NCBI RefSeq assembly: GCF_022829405.1
Contig: NZ_JAKSXW010000055.1
Location: 1 to 50,066 of the forward strand
DNA: 50,066 bases
Direction: 5' to 3'
Source of the DNA: Methylobacterium sp. J-076
GTDB lineage: Bacteria > Pseudomonadota > Alphaproteobacteria > Rhizobiales > Beijerinckiaceae
The notes under the pieces are model-generated. The model saw nothing but the letters and a program-made list of their open reading frames with translations, was not told the DNA's origin and made no database searches. This document shows positions 16,167-26,074 of the stretch, piece by piece. How positions within the stretch are numbered: the first letter of the stretch is position 1; each line of letters opens with the position of its first letter. A program made the translations under genes and the position numbers.

Positions 16167-17843
16167 GTGAAGCTCGGAATCGGCTCGAAACTGCATCTGA
16201 TGACCGTCGCCGCCTTGCTCGGCATCCTGGCGGTGTCGGGAACCGGCCTCTGGAGCCTCAGCGGCCAGGTGGAGCGGGGCCGGATGGCCAAGACCCACGA
16301 CCTCGCCGACACCGCCTGGGGGGTGGTGGCGCATTTCGAGGCCGAGGAGAAGGCCGGGCACCTGACGCGGGCGCAGGCGCAGGCGGCGGCGATCGGGGCG
16401 GTGAAGGCCCTGCGCTACGACGGCAAGGAGTACTTCTGGATCAACGACATGCAGCCGCGCATGATCGCCCATCCGATGAAGCCGGAGCTGGAGGGCCGCG
16501 ACCTCGCCGAGGTGAAGGACCCCACCGGCAAGCGGCTGTTTTCCGACTTCGTGGACCTCGTGCGGCGCCAGGGCGAAGGGTTCTCCGGCTACATGTGGCC
16601 CAAGCCCGGCGCCGACGCGCCCGTGCCGAAGATCTCCTACGTGCGCGGCTTCGCACCCTGGGGCTGGGTGATCGGCACCGGCATCTACGCCGACGACACG
16701 GCGGCGATCCTGCGGCAGGCGGTGATCGCGGACGGGCTCGGCATCCTCGTGGCGGTGGCCCTGATCGGCCTCGTCGCGACCCTCGTCGGCCGCTCGGTGA
16801 CGCGCCCGCTCAAGGCGCTGGAGGCCGCCATGCGCCGCCTCGCGGCCGGGGAGACGCAGGCCGCGGTGCCGGCGCGGGCGCGGCAGGACGAGATCGGCGC
16901 CATGGCCGGCGCGGTGCAGGTGTTCAAGGAGGCGCTGATCGCCAAGGAGGCGGCCGACGCGCATCTGGCCGCCTCCGCCGACGGCAGCGCCCGCCGGGCG
17001 GAGGCCCTCGACCGGCTGACCCGCCGGTTCGAGGGGCAGGTCGGCGCCCTGAGCCGGGAGCTTTCCGGCGCGGCGCAGCAGCTGGAGGTGACGGCCGGCA
17101 CCATGACCGCCACCGCCGCCCGCACCACGGCGCGCTCCGGCACCGTGGCGGAGCAGGCGCGGGACACCACCGGCAACGTCCAGGCCGCCGCCGCCGCGAC
17201 GGAGGAGATGTCCGCCTCCGTGCAGGAGATCGCCGGGCAGGTGCAGCGCACCTCCGCCATCGCCGTCCGGGCCACCGAGAGCGCGAGGACCGGCGAGGCC
17301 ACCGTGCGGACCCTCGCCGCGGGCACCGAGCGGGTGGGCGACGTGGTGGCCCTCATCGCCTCCATCGCCGCGCAGACCAACCTGCTCGCCCTCAACGCCA
17401 CCATCGAGGCGGCCCGGGCGGGCGAGGCGGGGCGGGGCTTCGCCGTGGTCGCCGCCGAGGTGAAGGCGCTCGCCGGGCAGACCGCCCGGGCGACGGAGGA
17501 GATCTCCGGCCAGATCGGCCGCATCCAGGGGGCGACGGGGGAGGCGGTGGGCGCCATCGGCGATCTCGGCCGGACCATCGAGGAGATGCGGATCATCGCC
17601 GTCGGCGTCGCCGCCGCGATGGAGGAGCAGAGCGCGGCGATCCAGGAGATCGTCCGCGGCGTGGCGAGCGCCGCCGCCGGGGCGCAGGCCGTCTCCCTCG
17701 AGATCGCCGACGTGCGGACGGGGGCCGACGAGACCGGCCTCGCCTCCCGCGACGTCCTCGCCGCCGCCCGCGGCCTCTCGCGGGGGTCGGACGACCTCGA
17801 ACGGGCGGTCAAGGACTTCCTGGCCGAGGTGAAGGCCGCCTGA
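16167..17843 (+). CDS. Methyl-accepting chemotaxis protein with single-Cache sensor
   Basis: A 558-residue transducer. TM1 is at ~8-28. The periplasmic sensor (~30-185) has the single-Cache hallmark [21 protein letters not shown] and [19 protein letters not shown]2 is at ~190-212, then HAMP ([20 protein letters not shown]). The cytoplasmic signalling hairpin carries [31 protein letters not shown], the CheA/CheW contact tip. Ligands of such sCache domains are often small carboxylates; no specificity can be assigned. GTG 16167 is the start. The gene is monocistronic, between an inverted-repeat operator and a hairpin at its stop, with no che genes nearby. Confidence 0.93.
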   Translation: MKLGIGSKLHLMTVAALLGILAVSGTGLWSLSGQVERGRMAKTHDLADTAWGVVAHFEAEEKAGHLTRAQAQAAAIGAVKALRYDGKEYFWINDMQPRMIAHPMKPELEGRDLAEVKDPTGKRLFSDFVDLVRRQGEGFSGYMWPKPGADAPVPKISYVRGFAPWGWVIGTGIYADDTAAILRQAVIADGLGILVAVALIGLVATLVGRSVTRPLKALEAAMRRLAAGETQAAVPARARQDEIGAMAGAVQVFKEALIAKEAADAHLAASADGSARRAEALDRLTRRFEGQVGALSRELSGAAQQLEVTAGTMTATAARTTARSGTVAEQARDTTGNVQAAAAATEEMSASVQEIAGQVQRTSAIAVRATESARTGEATVRTLAAGTERVGDVVALIASIAAQTNLLALNATIEAARAGEAGRGFAVVAAEVKALAGQTARATEEISGQIGRIQGATGEAVGAIGDLGRTIEEMRIIAVGVAAAMEEQSAAIQEIVRGVASAAAGAQAVSLEIADVRTGADETGLASRDVLAAARGLSRGSDDLERAVKDFLAEVKAA

Positions 17844-17871
17844 CCGGAGGCGCCGAGCCGGCGGCTCCGGT
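17843..17871. terminator. Hairpin between convergent chemoreceptor and hydrolase genes
   Basis: ACCGGAGGCGCC faces GGCGGCTCCGGT with a single mismatch and a 5-base loop, starting at the last base of the chemoreceptor stop. It suits a bidirectional terminator. Confidence 0.5.
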
Positions 17872-17936
17872 CCGCGGGTGCCGGGCGGCGCCCTGCCGTC
17901 CCAGGGGCCTCGCCCTCCGCGATCGGGTGACGGGTC

Positions 17937-18785
17937 CTACCCCAGGAACCCGGCGACGATCCGCGAGAATTCCGGGGTGCGCAGGTAGCCGTAGGACTTG
18001 TGGGTGTTCGCGCTGCCGTCGGGCGCCCGGTAGGCGTTGATCACCGGCACGTCGGCGATGCGGGTGCCCGTGGCGTTGGGGGGGAAGGTTCCGGCGAGGT
18101 CCTCGCCCACGGTGGCGATGTCGTTGCGGTCCATCAGGTTGGTCCAGGCCGCCACCGACCGGGGCACGCGCAGGTCGCCGTGCTCGGCTGCGAGCGTCCG
18201 CTTCACCTCCGCGAGGCCGAAGGGCGAGCCGAGGGTGACGAGGGTCACCGGCCCCGGCACGGAGCCGTCCCGCTCGGCCAGCCGCAGCACGTCGTAGGCG
18301 ATCAGCCCCCCCATGGAATGGGCCACGAGCAGCACGGGGCCGTCCCCGCGGCGGGCCAGCGCCCCGCGCAGGCGGTCGCGGGCGGCGTCCCGGAAGGCCC
18401 TGTCGTCGTGGTAGCCCCAGAGGTCGTCGAGCCGGTACTCGAGGATCACGTCGTCCACCGGCGTGAGGCCGACGACCTCCTGCAGGCTGGCGATGCCGCG
18501 GTAGAGCCGGTCGGTCAGGGTCGGGGCTTGCCGCGCCGGCTCCCCGGCGGGGGAGGGGAACGGGCCGAGGCCGAGATCCGGGGCATAGGGCTCCCGGTTG
18601 TCCCCGGCGCTCAAGGGCTCCGGGTGGCGAAGGTCCGCCCAGTAGACGAAATCGAGGGAGACCGGCGCGTCGCGGCCGAGGTTGCGGCGCAGCCCCTCGC
18701 GGATCGCCGCGACCCACCACCCCGCCTTCTCCTCGCGGGGCGGCTTGTTGGCCAGCCCATGGATGCCGACGATGTCTGTCCGGAT
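17937..18785 (-). CDS. Alpha/beta hydrolase (lipase-like), no ordinary start codon
   Basis: A serine hydrolase of about 280 residues. The reading frame runs DIVGIHGLANKPPREEKAGWW at the N-terminus (a lipase-type HGL oxyanion region), and LLVAHSMGGLIAYDVL supplies the GxSxG nucleophile elbow. TLGSPFGL and a C-terminal NTHKSYGYL with a candidate catalytic His follow. The N-terminal part is open and conserved-looking up to 18785, where the expected M-T-D-I-V start reads ATC CGG ACA GAC ATC. Upstream is an in-frame TAG at 18824, and between them no ATG, GTG or TTG exists. The first ordinary start is TTG 18614, which would delete the HGL region. Either a rare start (ATC, ATT) is used or the gene has lost its start. 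Confidence 0.7.
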   Translation of the reverse strand: MRTDIVGIHGLANKPPREEKAGWWVAAIREGLRRNLGRDAPVSLDFVYWADLRHPEPLSAGDNREPYAPDLGLGPFPSPAGEPARQAPTLTDRLYRGIASLQEVVGLTPVDDVILEYRLDDLWGYHDDRAFRDAARDRLRGALARRGDGPVLLVAHSMGGLIAYDVLRLAERDGSVPGPVTLVTLGSPFGLAEVKRTLAAEHGDLRVPRSVAAWTNLMDRNDIATVGEDLAGTFPPNATGTRIADVPVINAYRAPDGSANTHKSYGYLRTPEFSRIVAGFLG

Positions 18786-18869
18786 AGCCGCCTCCCACGG
18801 CTTGGCCGTAGGAGATGCAATCTAGATCAGATCGCCGCAGCCGGAACTGCGACACAACTCCCAGACAAC

Positions 18870-19814
<945 letters not shown>

Positions 19815-20098
19815 GTTGTCCCGCCCGTACGCGGCCTGCGCGACCGCGGCCCCCGCCCCGGGCAGACCGGGGCAGATCCATGACGGGTGAGGCTCATATC
19901 AGCGGGCCCGAAGTGTCACAATGCCTTCATCGGCCCTTCGCACAGGACGAGGGCCGGTGGATCGCCCGAAATCCGGGGTATTCCGGAGGGCACGGCGCCC
20001 TCCGGCCGGGTATCGGGGCGCGGTGCCGGAAGATGCGGGGCGGGCCTGCGCCCCCCGCGACGGGACACGGACCTTCCGACACCATGGCCTCGTCCGGG

Positions 20099-20335
20099 TC
20101 AGACCGGCTGCAGCTCTAGCAGGCGGTGCAGATGCACCACGAAATAGCGGGTCTGTGCGCTGTCGACCGTGGCCTGGGCCTTGGCCCGCCACGCGGCCTG
20201 GGCGGAGGCGAAGTCCGGATAGATCCCGACGATGTCGAGGCCCTTCACATCCCGGAAGCGGACCCCGTCGAGATTCTCGAGCTCGCCGCCGAATACGAGG
20301 TGGAGCCGCTGGTCGCTCTCGATCGTCGTGGCCAT
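20099..20335 (-). CDS. DUF4170-family small protein
   Basis: A 78-residue soluble protein with the pattern LHLVFGGELENLDGVRFRDVKGLDIVGIYPDFASAQAAWRAKAQATVDSAQ...YFVVHLHRLL shortened here to its key parts: VFGGEL, GLDIVGIYPDF and YFVVHLHRLL. This matches DUF4170, a short alphaproteobacterial family of unknown role. The ATG at 20335 follows AGGAGGGATC on the minus strand (GGGAGG 7 bases away), a strong ribosome site. It stands alone between prs (same strand, 284 bp) and a divergent secreted-protein gene. Confidence 0.8.
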   Translation of the reverse strand: MATTIESDQRLHLVFGGELENLDGVRFRDVKGLDIVGIYPDFASAQAAWRAKAQATVDSAQTRYFVVHLHRLLELQPV

Positions 20336-20504
20336 GATCCCTCCTGTCGCGGGCCCCGGCCGGAGGCCGATTCGGAAGGCGTGTCCGGTGCGGCGGGGGC
20401 GTCGCCCTGCGCTCGCAGACGGCGCCGGGAGCGTCAAGCCTGCCCGGAGAGAAGATGCGGCGAGGGGAGGGAGGCGGCCGGGCCGGGCCGTGCTAGGAGG
20501 GGCC

Positions 20505-20900
20505 ATGAGCCGTCGCCTTCCGCTCCTCGTGGTCCTTCTCGCCGCCGCGCTGCCGGTCGCCCCGGCCCTCGGCCAGCAGGCCCCGCGCCCGAAGCCGGGG
20601 GAGAAGGCCGCCGACAGGCCCGCCCGGGCCCCGGCGGCGCCGGTGATCGCCTGCCCGTCCGTCGCCAACTACCGGATGCTGATGCAGGGCGGGCTCGCCG
20701 CGGCCGCCGCGACGCTCGCCGACCCGAAGGCGGACCACCTCGGCTGTGCCGCCCTGCCGCGCGGCCGGATCGGCCCCGTGGTCGACCGGGTGACCCTGGC
20801 CGGGCGCTCCTACGATTGTGCCGCGGTCAAGGACACCACGGCCTGCCACTGGGTCGAGGCGGGGACGCTGCCCGCCGGGGGGGCCGCGGGCTGGCGCTGA
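20505..20900 (+). CDS. Secreted hypothetical protein with four cysteines
   Basis: A 131-residue product of unknown function. A Sec signal peptide covers residues 1-23 (RLPLLVVLLAAALPVAPALGQQ). A Pro/Lys-rich linker follows, then a compact domain of ~85 residues: VIACPSVANYRMLMQGG, DHLGCAALPRGRIGPV and AVKDTTACHWVEAG. Four cysteines (ACPS, LGCA, YDCA, TACHW) are well placed for two disulfides. GGAGG lies 6 bases before the ATG. It is convergent with the small gene at 20920. No family was recognised, though the layout resembles small periplasmic proteins found across Methylobacterium-like genomes. Confidence 0.7.
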   Translation: MSRRLPLLVVLLAAALPVAPALGQQAPRPKPGEKAADRPARAPAAPVIACPSVANYRMLMQGGLAAAAATLADPKADHLGCAALPRGRIGPVVDRVTLAGRSYDCAAVKDTTACHWVEAGTLPAGGAAGWR

Positions 20901-20919
20901 CGCCCCGCCGCAGGCGGCC

Positions 20920-21150
20920 CTACCGCAGGTAGCCGTGGGCGCGCAGGTCCCGCTCCACCTCGGCTTCGAGGGTGGCGAGGGGGTTGTCGTTCACGGCGGC
21001 GGGCGGACGGAGGGGGCGCATCGGCGCGGGCCGGGTGTCGAGCCCCGGCAGGATGGCCGGTGGCGGTGGCGGCGACCGCCGGGCGGCGAGGCCGGACCTG
21101 AGGCGGCTCATCGCCTCGCGGGCGGCGGACGTGAACGACTGTCCGGACAT
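20920..21150 (-). CDS. Small hypothetical protein downstream of selC
   Basis: A 76-residue basic protein of unknown function (MSGQSFTSAAREAMSRL... ending VERDLRAHGYLR). A Pro-rich middle separates an N-terminal amphipathic helix from a C-terminal helix (NPLATLEAEVERDLRAHG). There is no signal peptide, membrane segment or cysteine. It begins 88 bp after the mature 3' end of tRNA-Sec on the same strand and could share its transcript. Real coding status rests on G/C3 bias and the clean start, so moderate confidence. Confidence 0.5.
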   Translation of the reverse strand: MSGQSFTSAAREAMSRLRSGLAARRSPPPPPAILPGLDTRPAPMRPLRPPAAVNDNPLATLEAEVERDLRAHGYLR

Positions 21151-21237
21151 CGTGTGCCAGCCCCGCTGCGGGCCCATCCCGCACACGGGAATGCCGGGCG
21201 GGCCGCCGCGTTCCCGTCCCCGGGGCGCGGCTGAGAA

Positions 21238-21330
21238 TGGCGGAAGCGGATGGGAATCGAACCCACCGTACGCTGTTGGCGTACCGCTGGTTTTGAAGAC
21301 CAGGAGGGCCACCAGACCCCGTTCGCCTCC
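21238..21330 (-). tRNA. selC: Selenocysteine tRNA (anticodon UCA)
   Basis: A 93-base tRNA with encoded CCA (21240-21238). The acceptor stem GGAGGCG.. pairs with ..CGCTTCC (one G-U, last of eight pairs weak), with discriminator G. The anticodon arm is CTGGT-CTTCAAA-ACCAG, reading UCA to decode UGA. It has the long extra arm typical of tRNA-Sec (GTACGC-CAACA-GCGTAC) and a T-arm GTGGG-TTCGATT-CCCAT. The extended acceptor and long variable arm separate it from tRNA-Trp or a suppressor. Charged with Ser and converted by SelA, it would serve the fdoG UGA in this window. ntrY starts divergently 178 bp away. Confidence 0.93.
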
Positions 21331-21507
21331 ACCGACCGGCCTATTCACCGGGCCGGCCCCGGTCAAGGATGGGCGCCGGCCCCGGGGCCGGAGGCGGCAG
21401 TCGGCCGCAGGGCAGGGGCGGTCGCGCCTTCCAGACCGGGGGAAAGCCTTTCGCGCCGGGGCCGATTCGTATTAATTCCGCCACACTGTTGTGGCCCCGC
21501 ACCACTC

Positions 21508-23922
21508 ATGCCTTTCTTCTCCCGTTCCGGGGGCGGCACCGCGGGCGGCCCCGATGCGGGCGGCCCCGGCTCCGCTCCAGACCCGGCCGGCACCCCCTCC
21601 GGGGGGGCCCCGCCGAAGGTGGATGCGCCGCTGGCCGAATCCCTGCATCCGGGGCCGCGGGGGCCGGGCTGGATCGGCGCCGCCGTGGTCGTTACGGCGC
21701 TCGTCTGCGCGCTGACCACCTTCCTGATCCTCGCGGGCGTCATCCGGGTCACCCCGACGCCGACCTACGGGATCACCCTGCTTGCCATCAACGTCGCCCT
21801 GGTGCTCGGGCTCGCGGTGGTGATCGCCTGGGAGGCCCGGGTCTTCCTGCACGCCCGCCGGGCCAACGCGGCGGTGGCGCGGCTGCATTCGCGCATCGTC
21901 GGCCTGTTCTCGCTGATCGCCATCCTGCCGACGATCCTGCTCGCGGTGGTGGCCTCGGTGACCATCGACCGGGGCCTGTCGCTGGGCTTCACCGACCGGG
22001 TGCGGGACGTGGTGCTGAAATCCGTGGAGGTGGCCGACGCCTACCAGGAGAACCAGTGCCAGTCGCTCGCCCGGGAGATCCGCATCCTGAACGACGACCT
22101 CACCCGGGCGCGGCCGAACTTCGACGTCAACCGGACGTGGTTCGAGACCTTCCTGACCACCCGGGCCACCAACCTCGGCCTGCCGGTGGCGCAGATCATG
22201 CGCGGCCCCACCGACGTGGTGGCCCGGGCCAACATCGACGTGCTGAAGCAGGTCCGCCTGCCCTCGGCGGCGGCCTTCGAGGATGCGGGCAAGTCGAGCG
22301 ACCCGATCTGCCTGCTGCCCACGGAGGGGCGGGTCTTCGCCGCGCTCCTGCGGATGCCGGCCTACGACGACGCGGTGCTGATGGTGCAGCGGGAGGTGAA
22401 CCCCCTGGCCATCGAGTTCCCCGGCGTGTCCCGGGCGGCGGCGGCCGAGTACCTGACCTACGATTCCCTGCGCCGCTCCATCCAGATCACCTTCGCGGTG
22501 GTGTTCCTGCTGATCGCGCTGATCGCGCTCCTGTCGGCGGTGTGGTTCGGGCTGAACTTCGCCAACCGGTTCGTGGCCCCGATCCGCCGGCTCATCAACG
22601 CCGCCGACCAGGTGGCGTCGGGCAACTTCTACGCCCAGGTGCCCACCAAGAAGACCAGCGGCGACCTCGGGAGCCTCGGCGAGAGCTTCAACAAGATGAC
22701 CCAGGAGCTGCGCCGCCAGCATGCCGGGCTGATGGCCGCCAACGACCTGATCGACGCCCGCCGCCGCTTCACCGAGGCGGTGCTGTCGGGCGTCTCCCCC
22801 GGCGTCATCGGCCTCGACGCGGCGGGGTTCGTGACCATCGCCAACCCCGCCGCCGAGCGGATGCTCGACCTCGGCAGCGACCGGCTGGTGGGCCAGCCGC
22901 TGGGCGTTGCGGTGCCGGAACTCGCCCCGGTGCTGGCCGAGGGCGAGGCCCGCCAGCGGGCGGTGCAGCAGCAGATCCAGCTCATCCGCACCCGCGGCGA
23001 GCGCAAGGAGGAGCGCACGGTCACCGTGCGGGTCACGGGGGAGCAGGCGCCGGGGGGGGCGCGGGGCGCGGTGGTGACGCTGGACGACATCACCGACCTC
23101 GTCCAGGCCCAGCGCACCTCGGCCTGGGGCGACGTCGCCCGCCGCATCGCCCACGAGATCAAGAACCCGCTCACCCCGATCCAGCTCTCGGCGGAGCGCA
23201 TCCGGCGCAAGTACGGCAAGGTCATCGTGACCGACCGGGAGGTGTTCGACCAGTGCACGGCGACGATCGTGCGCCAGGTCGACGAGATCAAGCGCATGGT
23301 GGACGAGTTCTCGGCCTTCGCCCGGATGCCCAAGCCCGCCATCGCCCCCAACGACCTGACCGAGATCGCCAAGCAGAACCTCTTCATGATCCGCGTCGCC
23401 CACCCCGACATCGAGTTCGCCTTCTCGGCCCAGGGCGGGGCGGGGGCCTCCGAAAAGATCGTGGCCGCCTTCGACATCCGGCTCCTGTCGCAGGTGATCA
23501 CCAACATCCTCAAGAACGCCGTCGAGGCGGTGACCGAGGTGCCCCCCGAGGTGCTGGGCAAGGGCCGGATCGCCCTCGACCTCGCCGTGGAGGACGGGTT
23601 CGCGGTGATCACCGTGACGGACAACGGCAAGGGTTTCCCCGCCGAGGGGCGCCAGCGGCTGCTGGAGCCCTACATGACGACCCGCGAGGGCGGCACCGGG
23701 CTGGGGCTTGCCATCGTCAGCAAGGTGCTTGAGGAGCACGGCGGCGGGATCGCCCTCAACGACAACCCCGCCGGCCGCGGCGGGCAGGTGCGGATGCGGG
23801 TGCCGCGCGAAGCCGGCCCCGAGACGCCCGACGCCGCCCCGGGCACGGGGCGGACCCCGGCCACGACAGAGGAGAAGGGCGCCGCACCGACGGCCCCCCG
23901 GATCGCGGAGATGCAGGCATGA
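21508..23922 (+). CDS. ntrY: Nitrogen-regulation sensor histidine kinase NtrY
   Basis: An 804-residue membrane kinase. A ~45-residue Gly/Pro-rich arm precedes three helices at ~53-75, 82-105 and 125-150. A large extracytoplasmic region follows, and a fourth helix (TFAVVFLLIALIALLSAVWFGL, ~330-350), then HAMP (NRFVAPIRRLINAADQVASGN) and a PAS region (FTEAVLSGVSPGVIGLDAAGFV). The HisKA box has the phospho-acceptor H549 (RIAHEIKNPLTPIQLSAERI). The ATPase has N, G1 and G2 boxes (NILKNAVEAV, TDNGKGFP, GGTGLGLAIV). It signals to NtrX, whose gene overlaps its stop (ATGA). In many relatives ntrBC lies upstream; here selC does. Confidence 0.95.
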   Translation: MPFFSRSGGGTAGGPDAGGPGSAPDPAGTPSGGAPPKVDAPLAESLHPGPRGPGWIGAAVVVTALVCALTTFLILAGVIRVTPTPTYGITLLAINVALVLGLAVVIAWEARVFLHARRANAAVARLHSRIVGLFSLIAILPTILLAVVASVTIDRGLSLGFTDRVRDVVLKSVEVADAYQENQCQSLAREIRILNDDLTRARPNFDVNRTWFETFLTTRATNLGLPVAQIMRGPTDVVARANIDVLKQVRLPSAAAFEDAGKSSDPICLLPTEGRVFAALLRMPAYDDAVLMVQREVNPLAIEFPGVSRAAAAEYLTYDSLRRSIQITFAVVFLLIALIALLSAVWFGLNFANRFVAPIRRLINAADQVASGNFYAQVPTKKTSGDLGSLGESFNKMTQELRRQHAGLMAANDLIDARRRFTEAVLSGVSPGVIGLDAAGFVTIANPAAERMLDLGSDRLVGQPLGVAVPELAPVLAEGEARQRAVQQQIQLIRTRGERKEERTVTVRVTGEQAPGGARGAVVTLDDITDLVQAQRTSAWGDVARRIAHEIKNPLTPIQLSAERIRRKYGKVIVTDREVFDQCTATIVRQVDEIKRMVDEFSAFARMPKPAIAPNDLTEIAKQNLFMIRVAHPDIEFAFSAQGGAGASEKIVAAFDIRLLSQVITNILKNAVEAVTEVPPEVLGKGRIALDLAVEDGFAVITVTDNGKGFPAEGRQRLLEPYMTTREGGTGLGLAIVSKVLEEHGGGIALNDNPAGRGGQVRMRVPREAGPETPDAAPGTGRTPATTEEKGAAPTAPRIAEMQA

Positions 23923-25283
23923 GCGCCGATATTCTGATCGTCGACGACGAGGCCGACATCCGCGACCTCGTCGCCGGCATCCTGGACGACGAAGGCCACC
24001 GCTGCCGCACGGCCGGCGGTTCCGACGAGGCGCTCGCGGCGATCGAATCGCGCCGCCCGCACCTCGTCTTCCTCGACATCTGGCTCCAGGGCTCGCGCCT
24101 CGACGGGCTCCAGGTGCTGGACCTGATCAAGGCCGCCCATCCCGACCTGCCGGTGGTGATGATCTCCGGCCACGGCAACATCGAGACCGCCGTCTCGGCC
24201 ATCAAGGCGGGCGCCTACGACTTCATCGAGAAGCCGTTCAAGGCCGACCGGCTGATCCTCGTGGCCGAGCGGGCGCTGGAGGCCTCGCGGCTGCGGCGGG
24301 AGGTCCGGGACCTCAAGGCCCGCTCGGGCTCCGCCGACCAGATCGTCGGCGGGTCGCTGGCGATCAACCAGCTCCGGCAGACCCTGGAGCGGGTCGCCCC
24401 CACCAACGCGCGGGTGATGATCACCGGGGCGCTGGGCGCCGGCAAGGAACTCGCCGCGCGGACCCTGCACCGGGCCTCCGCCCGGGCGAACGGCCCCTTC
24501 GTGCTGCTCAACGCCGCCACCATCCTCCCCGAGACGATGGAGGCCGAGCTGTTCGGCGTCGAGGGCGAGAACGGCCGCCGGGTCGGCGCCCTGGAGGAGG
24601 CCCATGGCGGCACCCTCTACCTCGACGAGGTGGCCGACATGCCCCGGGAGACGCAAGGCCGGATCCTGCGCGTCCTCGTGGACCAGAACTTCCAGCGGGT
24701 CGGCGGGACGACGCGGGTCCATGTGGATGTGCGCATCATCTCCTCCTCCTCCCGGGACCTTCAGGAGGAGATCGCCGCCGGCCGCTTCCGGGAGGACCTG
24801 TTCCACCGCCTCTCGGTGGTGCCGATCCGCGTGCCGGCCCTGTCCGAGCGGCGCGAGGACGTGCCGGAGCTGATCCGCTTCTTCATGGACGGCATCTCGG
24901 GCCAGACCGGCCTGCCCAAGCGCGTCATCGCCGAGGACGCGATGGCGGTGCTCCAGTCGCACAACTGGCCGGGCAACGTCCGCCAGCTGAAGAACAACGT
25001 CGAGCGCCTGATGATCCTGACCCAGGCCGACCCGGAGCAGGAGGTCACCTCCGAGATGCTGCCCTCGGAGATCGGCGCCCTGGTGCCCACCACCCCGGCC
25101 GGGGCGGGGGGCGAGAAGCTGATGAGCCTCGCCCTGCGGGAGGCGAGGGAGATCTTCGAGCGCGAGTACCTCGTGGCGCAGATCGCCCGGTTCTCCGGCA
25201 ACATCTCGCGCACCGCCGAATTCATCGGCATGGAGCGCTCGGCCCTCCACCGCAAACTCAAATCCTTAGGGATCGGCCCGTAA
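23919..25283 (+). CDS. ntrX: Nitrogen-regulation response regulator NtrX
   Basis: A 454-residue NtrC-family regulator. The receiver domain (1-120) has acidic D9/D10 and phospho-site D53 (HLVFLDIW), with the conserved Lys in IEKPF. The AAA+ domain has Walker A GALGAGKE and Walker B GGTLYLDEVADM, with the arginine-rich REDLFHRLSVVPIRVPALSERRED. The sigma-54 contact loop GAFTGA is absent: the corresponding segment reads VEGENGRRVGALEEA. So this NtrX probably regulates without activating sigma-54 polymerase, as reported for several alphaproteobacterial NtrX proteins. A Fis-type helix-turn-helix closes the protein (GNISRTAEFIGMERSALHRKLKSLG). It is translationally coupled to ntrY. Confidence 0.95.
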   Translation: MSADILIVDDEADIRDLVAGILDDEGHRCRTAGGSDEALAAIESRRPHLVFLDIWLQGSRLDGLQVLDLIKAAHPDLPVVMISGHGNIETAVSAIKAGAYDFIEKPFKADRLILVAERALEASRLRREVRDLKARSGSADQIVGGSLAINQLRQTLERVAPTNARVMITGALGAGKELAARTLHRASARANGPFVLLNAATILPETMEAELFGVEGENGRRVGALEEAHGGTLYLDEVADMPRETQGRILRVLVDQNFQRVGGTTRVHVDVRIISSSSRDLQEEIAAGRFREDLFHRLSVVPIRVPALSERREDVPELIRFFMDGISGQTGLPKRVIAEDAMAVLQSHNWPGNVRQLKNNVERLMILTQADPEQEVTSEMLPSEIGALVPTTPAGAGGEKLMSLALREAREIFEREYLVAQIARFSGNISRTAEFIGMERSALHRKLKSLGIGP

Positions 25284-25471
25284 GGGCCTGCCACGGCGTA
25301 TGAGAGCGCCGCCGATCCGTCACGTTCCGACCGGAACGGGCCTTGCTTCGGGGCACGCTTTGGACTGCTAATGCTTTATGCAGGGCCGCCGGCGGAAACT
25401 CGGACGATTCCGCAGGCGGTGACCCATCCCGGCCCAGGTGCCCCCGCCGGGACAACAAACAGGCGAAGAAA

Positions 25472-25723
25472 ATGGCCGGCGAACGCGCACAGAACCTTCA
25501 GGACACCTTCCTCAACCACGTCCGCAAGAACAAGATTCCGCTGACGATCTTCCTCGTCAACGGCGTAAAACTGCAAGGCGTCGTGACGTGGTTTGACAAC
25601 TTCTGCGTGCTTCTGCGCCGGGACGGTCATTCCCAGCTCGTCTACAAGCACGCCATCTCGACCATCATGCCCGGCCACCCGGTGCAGCTCTTCGAGCCCG
25701 ACGAGACCCCCGAGAAGGCCTGA
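25472..25723 (+). CDS. hfq: RNA chaperone Hfq
   Basis: An 83-residue Sm-like protein that pairs small RNAs with mRNAs. The Sm1 motif ([40 protein letters not shown]) and Sm2 ([13 protein letters not shown]) are complete. Q8-type and KH-loop residues of the proximal RNA face are present (YKHA). The C-terminal tail is short ([15 protein letters not shown]). ATG 25472 is preceded by GGCGAAGAAA and is chosen over upstream in-frame starts because family members begin [11 protein letters not shown]. It lies 188 bp after ntrX and 351 bp before hflX, the standard gene order. Confidence 0.97.
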   Translation: MAGERAQNLQDTFLNHVRKNKIPLTIFLVNGVKLQGVVTWFDNFCVLLRRDGHSQLVYKHAISTIMPGHPVQLFEPDETPEKA

Positions 25724-25790
25724 CCGCGGCATCTCCCTTCCCCGTGGGGAGCGTCGAGACGCTCGGCGGTTCCCTCTCATCTCATCCTCT

Positions 25791-25900
25791 CCCTCATCCC
25801 GAGGTGCGGCGAAGCCGCCCCGGAGGAGGCCTCCAGGGATCGCTGTGCGGTCTGGAGCCCTTCTTCGCGGCCCGCTGACGCGGGCACCTTGGGAGGAGGG
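25791..25900. repeat. Intergenic palindromic repeat (CTCATCCCGAGGTG family)
   Basis: This fills much of the 351-bp hfq-hflX gap. The outer arms CCTCATCCCGAGGTG and CACCTTGGGAGGAGG are inverted, 13 of 15 matching. The inner arms GGCCTCCAG and CTGGAGCCC also pair. This is a familiar dispersed element of Rhizobiales genomes that often lies between genes of one operon. No gene was seen in 25724-26074, and whether hflX has its own promoter cannot be told. Confidence 0.75.
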
Positions 25901-26074
25901 CGAGGATTGGGGCGAGCGCCGGAAGGGGCACGCCGGCCCCCCTGCGTCCCTGCGCGCGTCGGCGAAACACAGACGGCAGGGAGACGGGGAGGGGGGCGCC
26001 GTTGGCAGAAGCCCGGCCAGCGCCCATATGAGCCTCAGCCCATAAGAACACGAACCGGCGAGCGCCCCTTCCGC

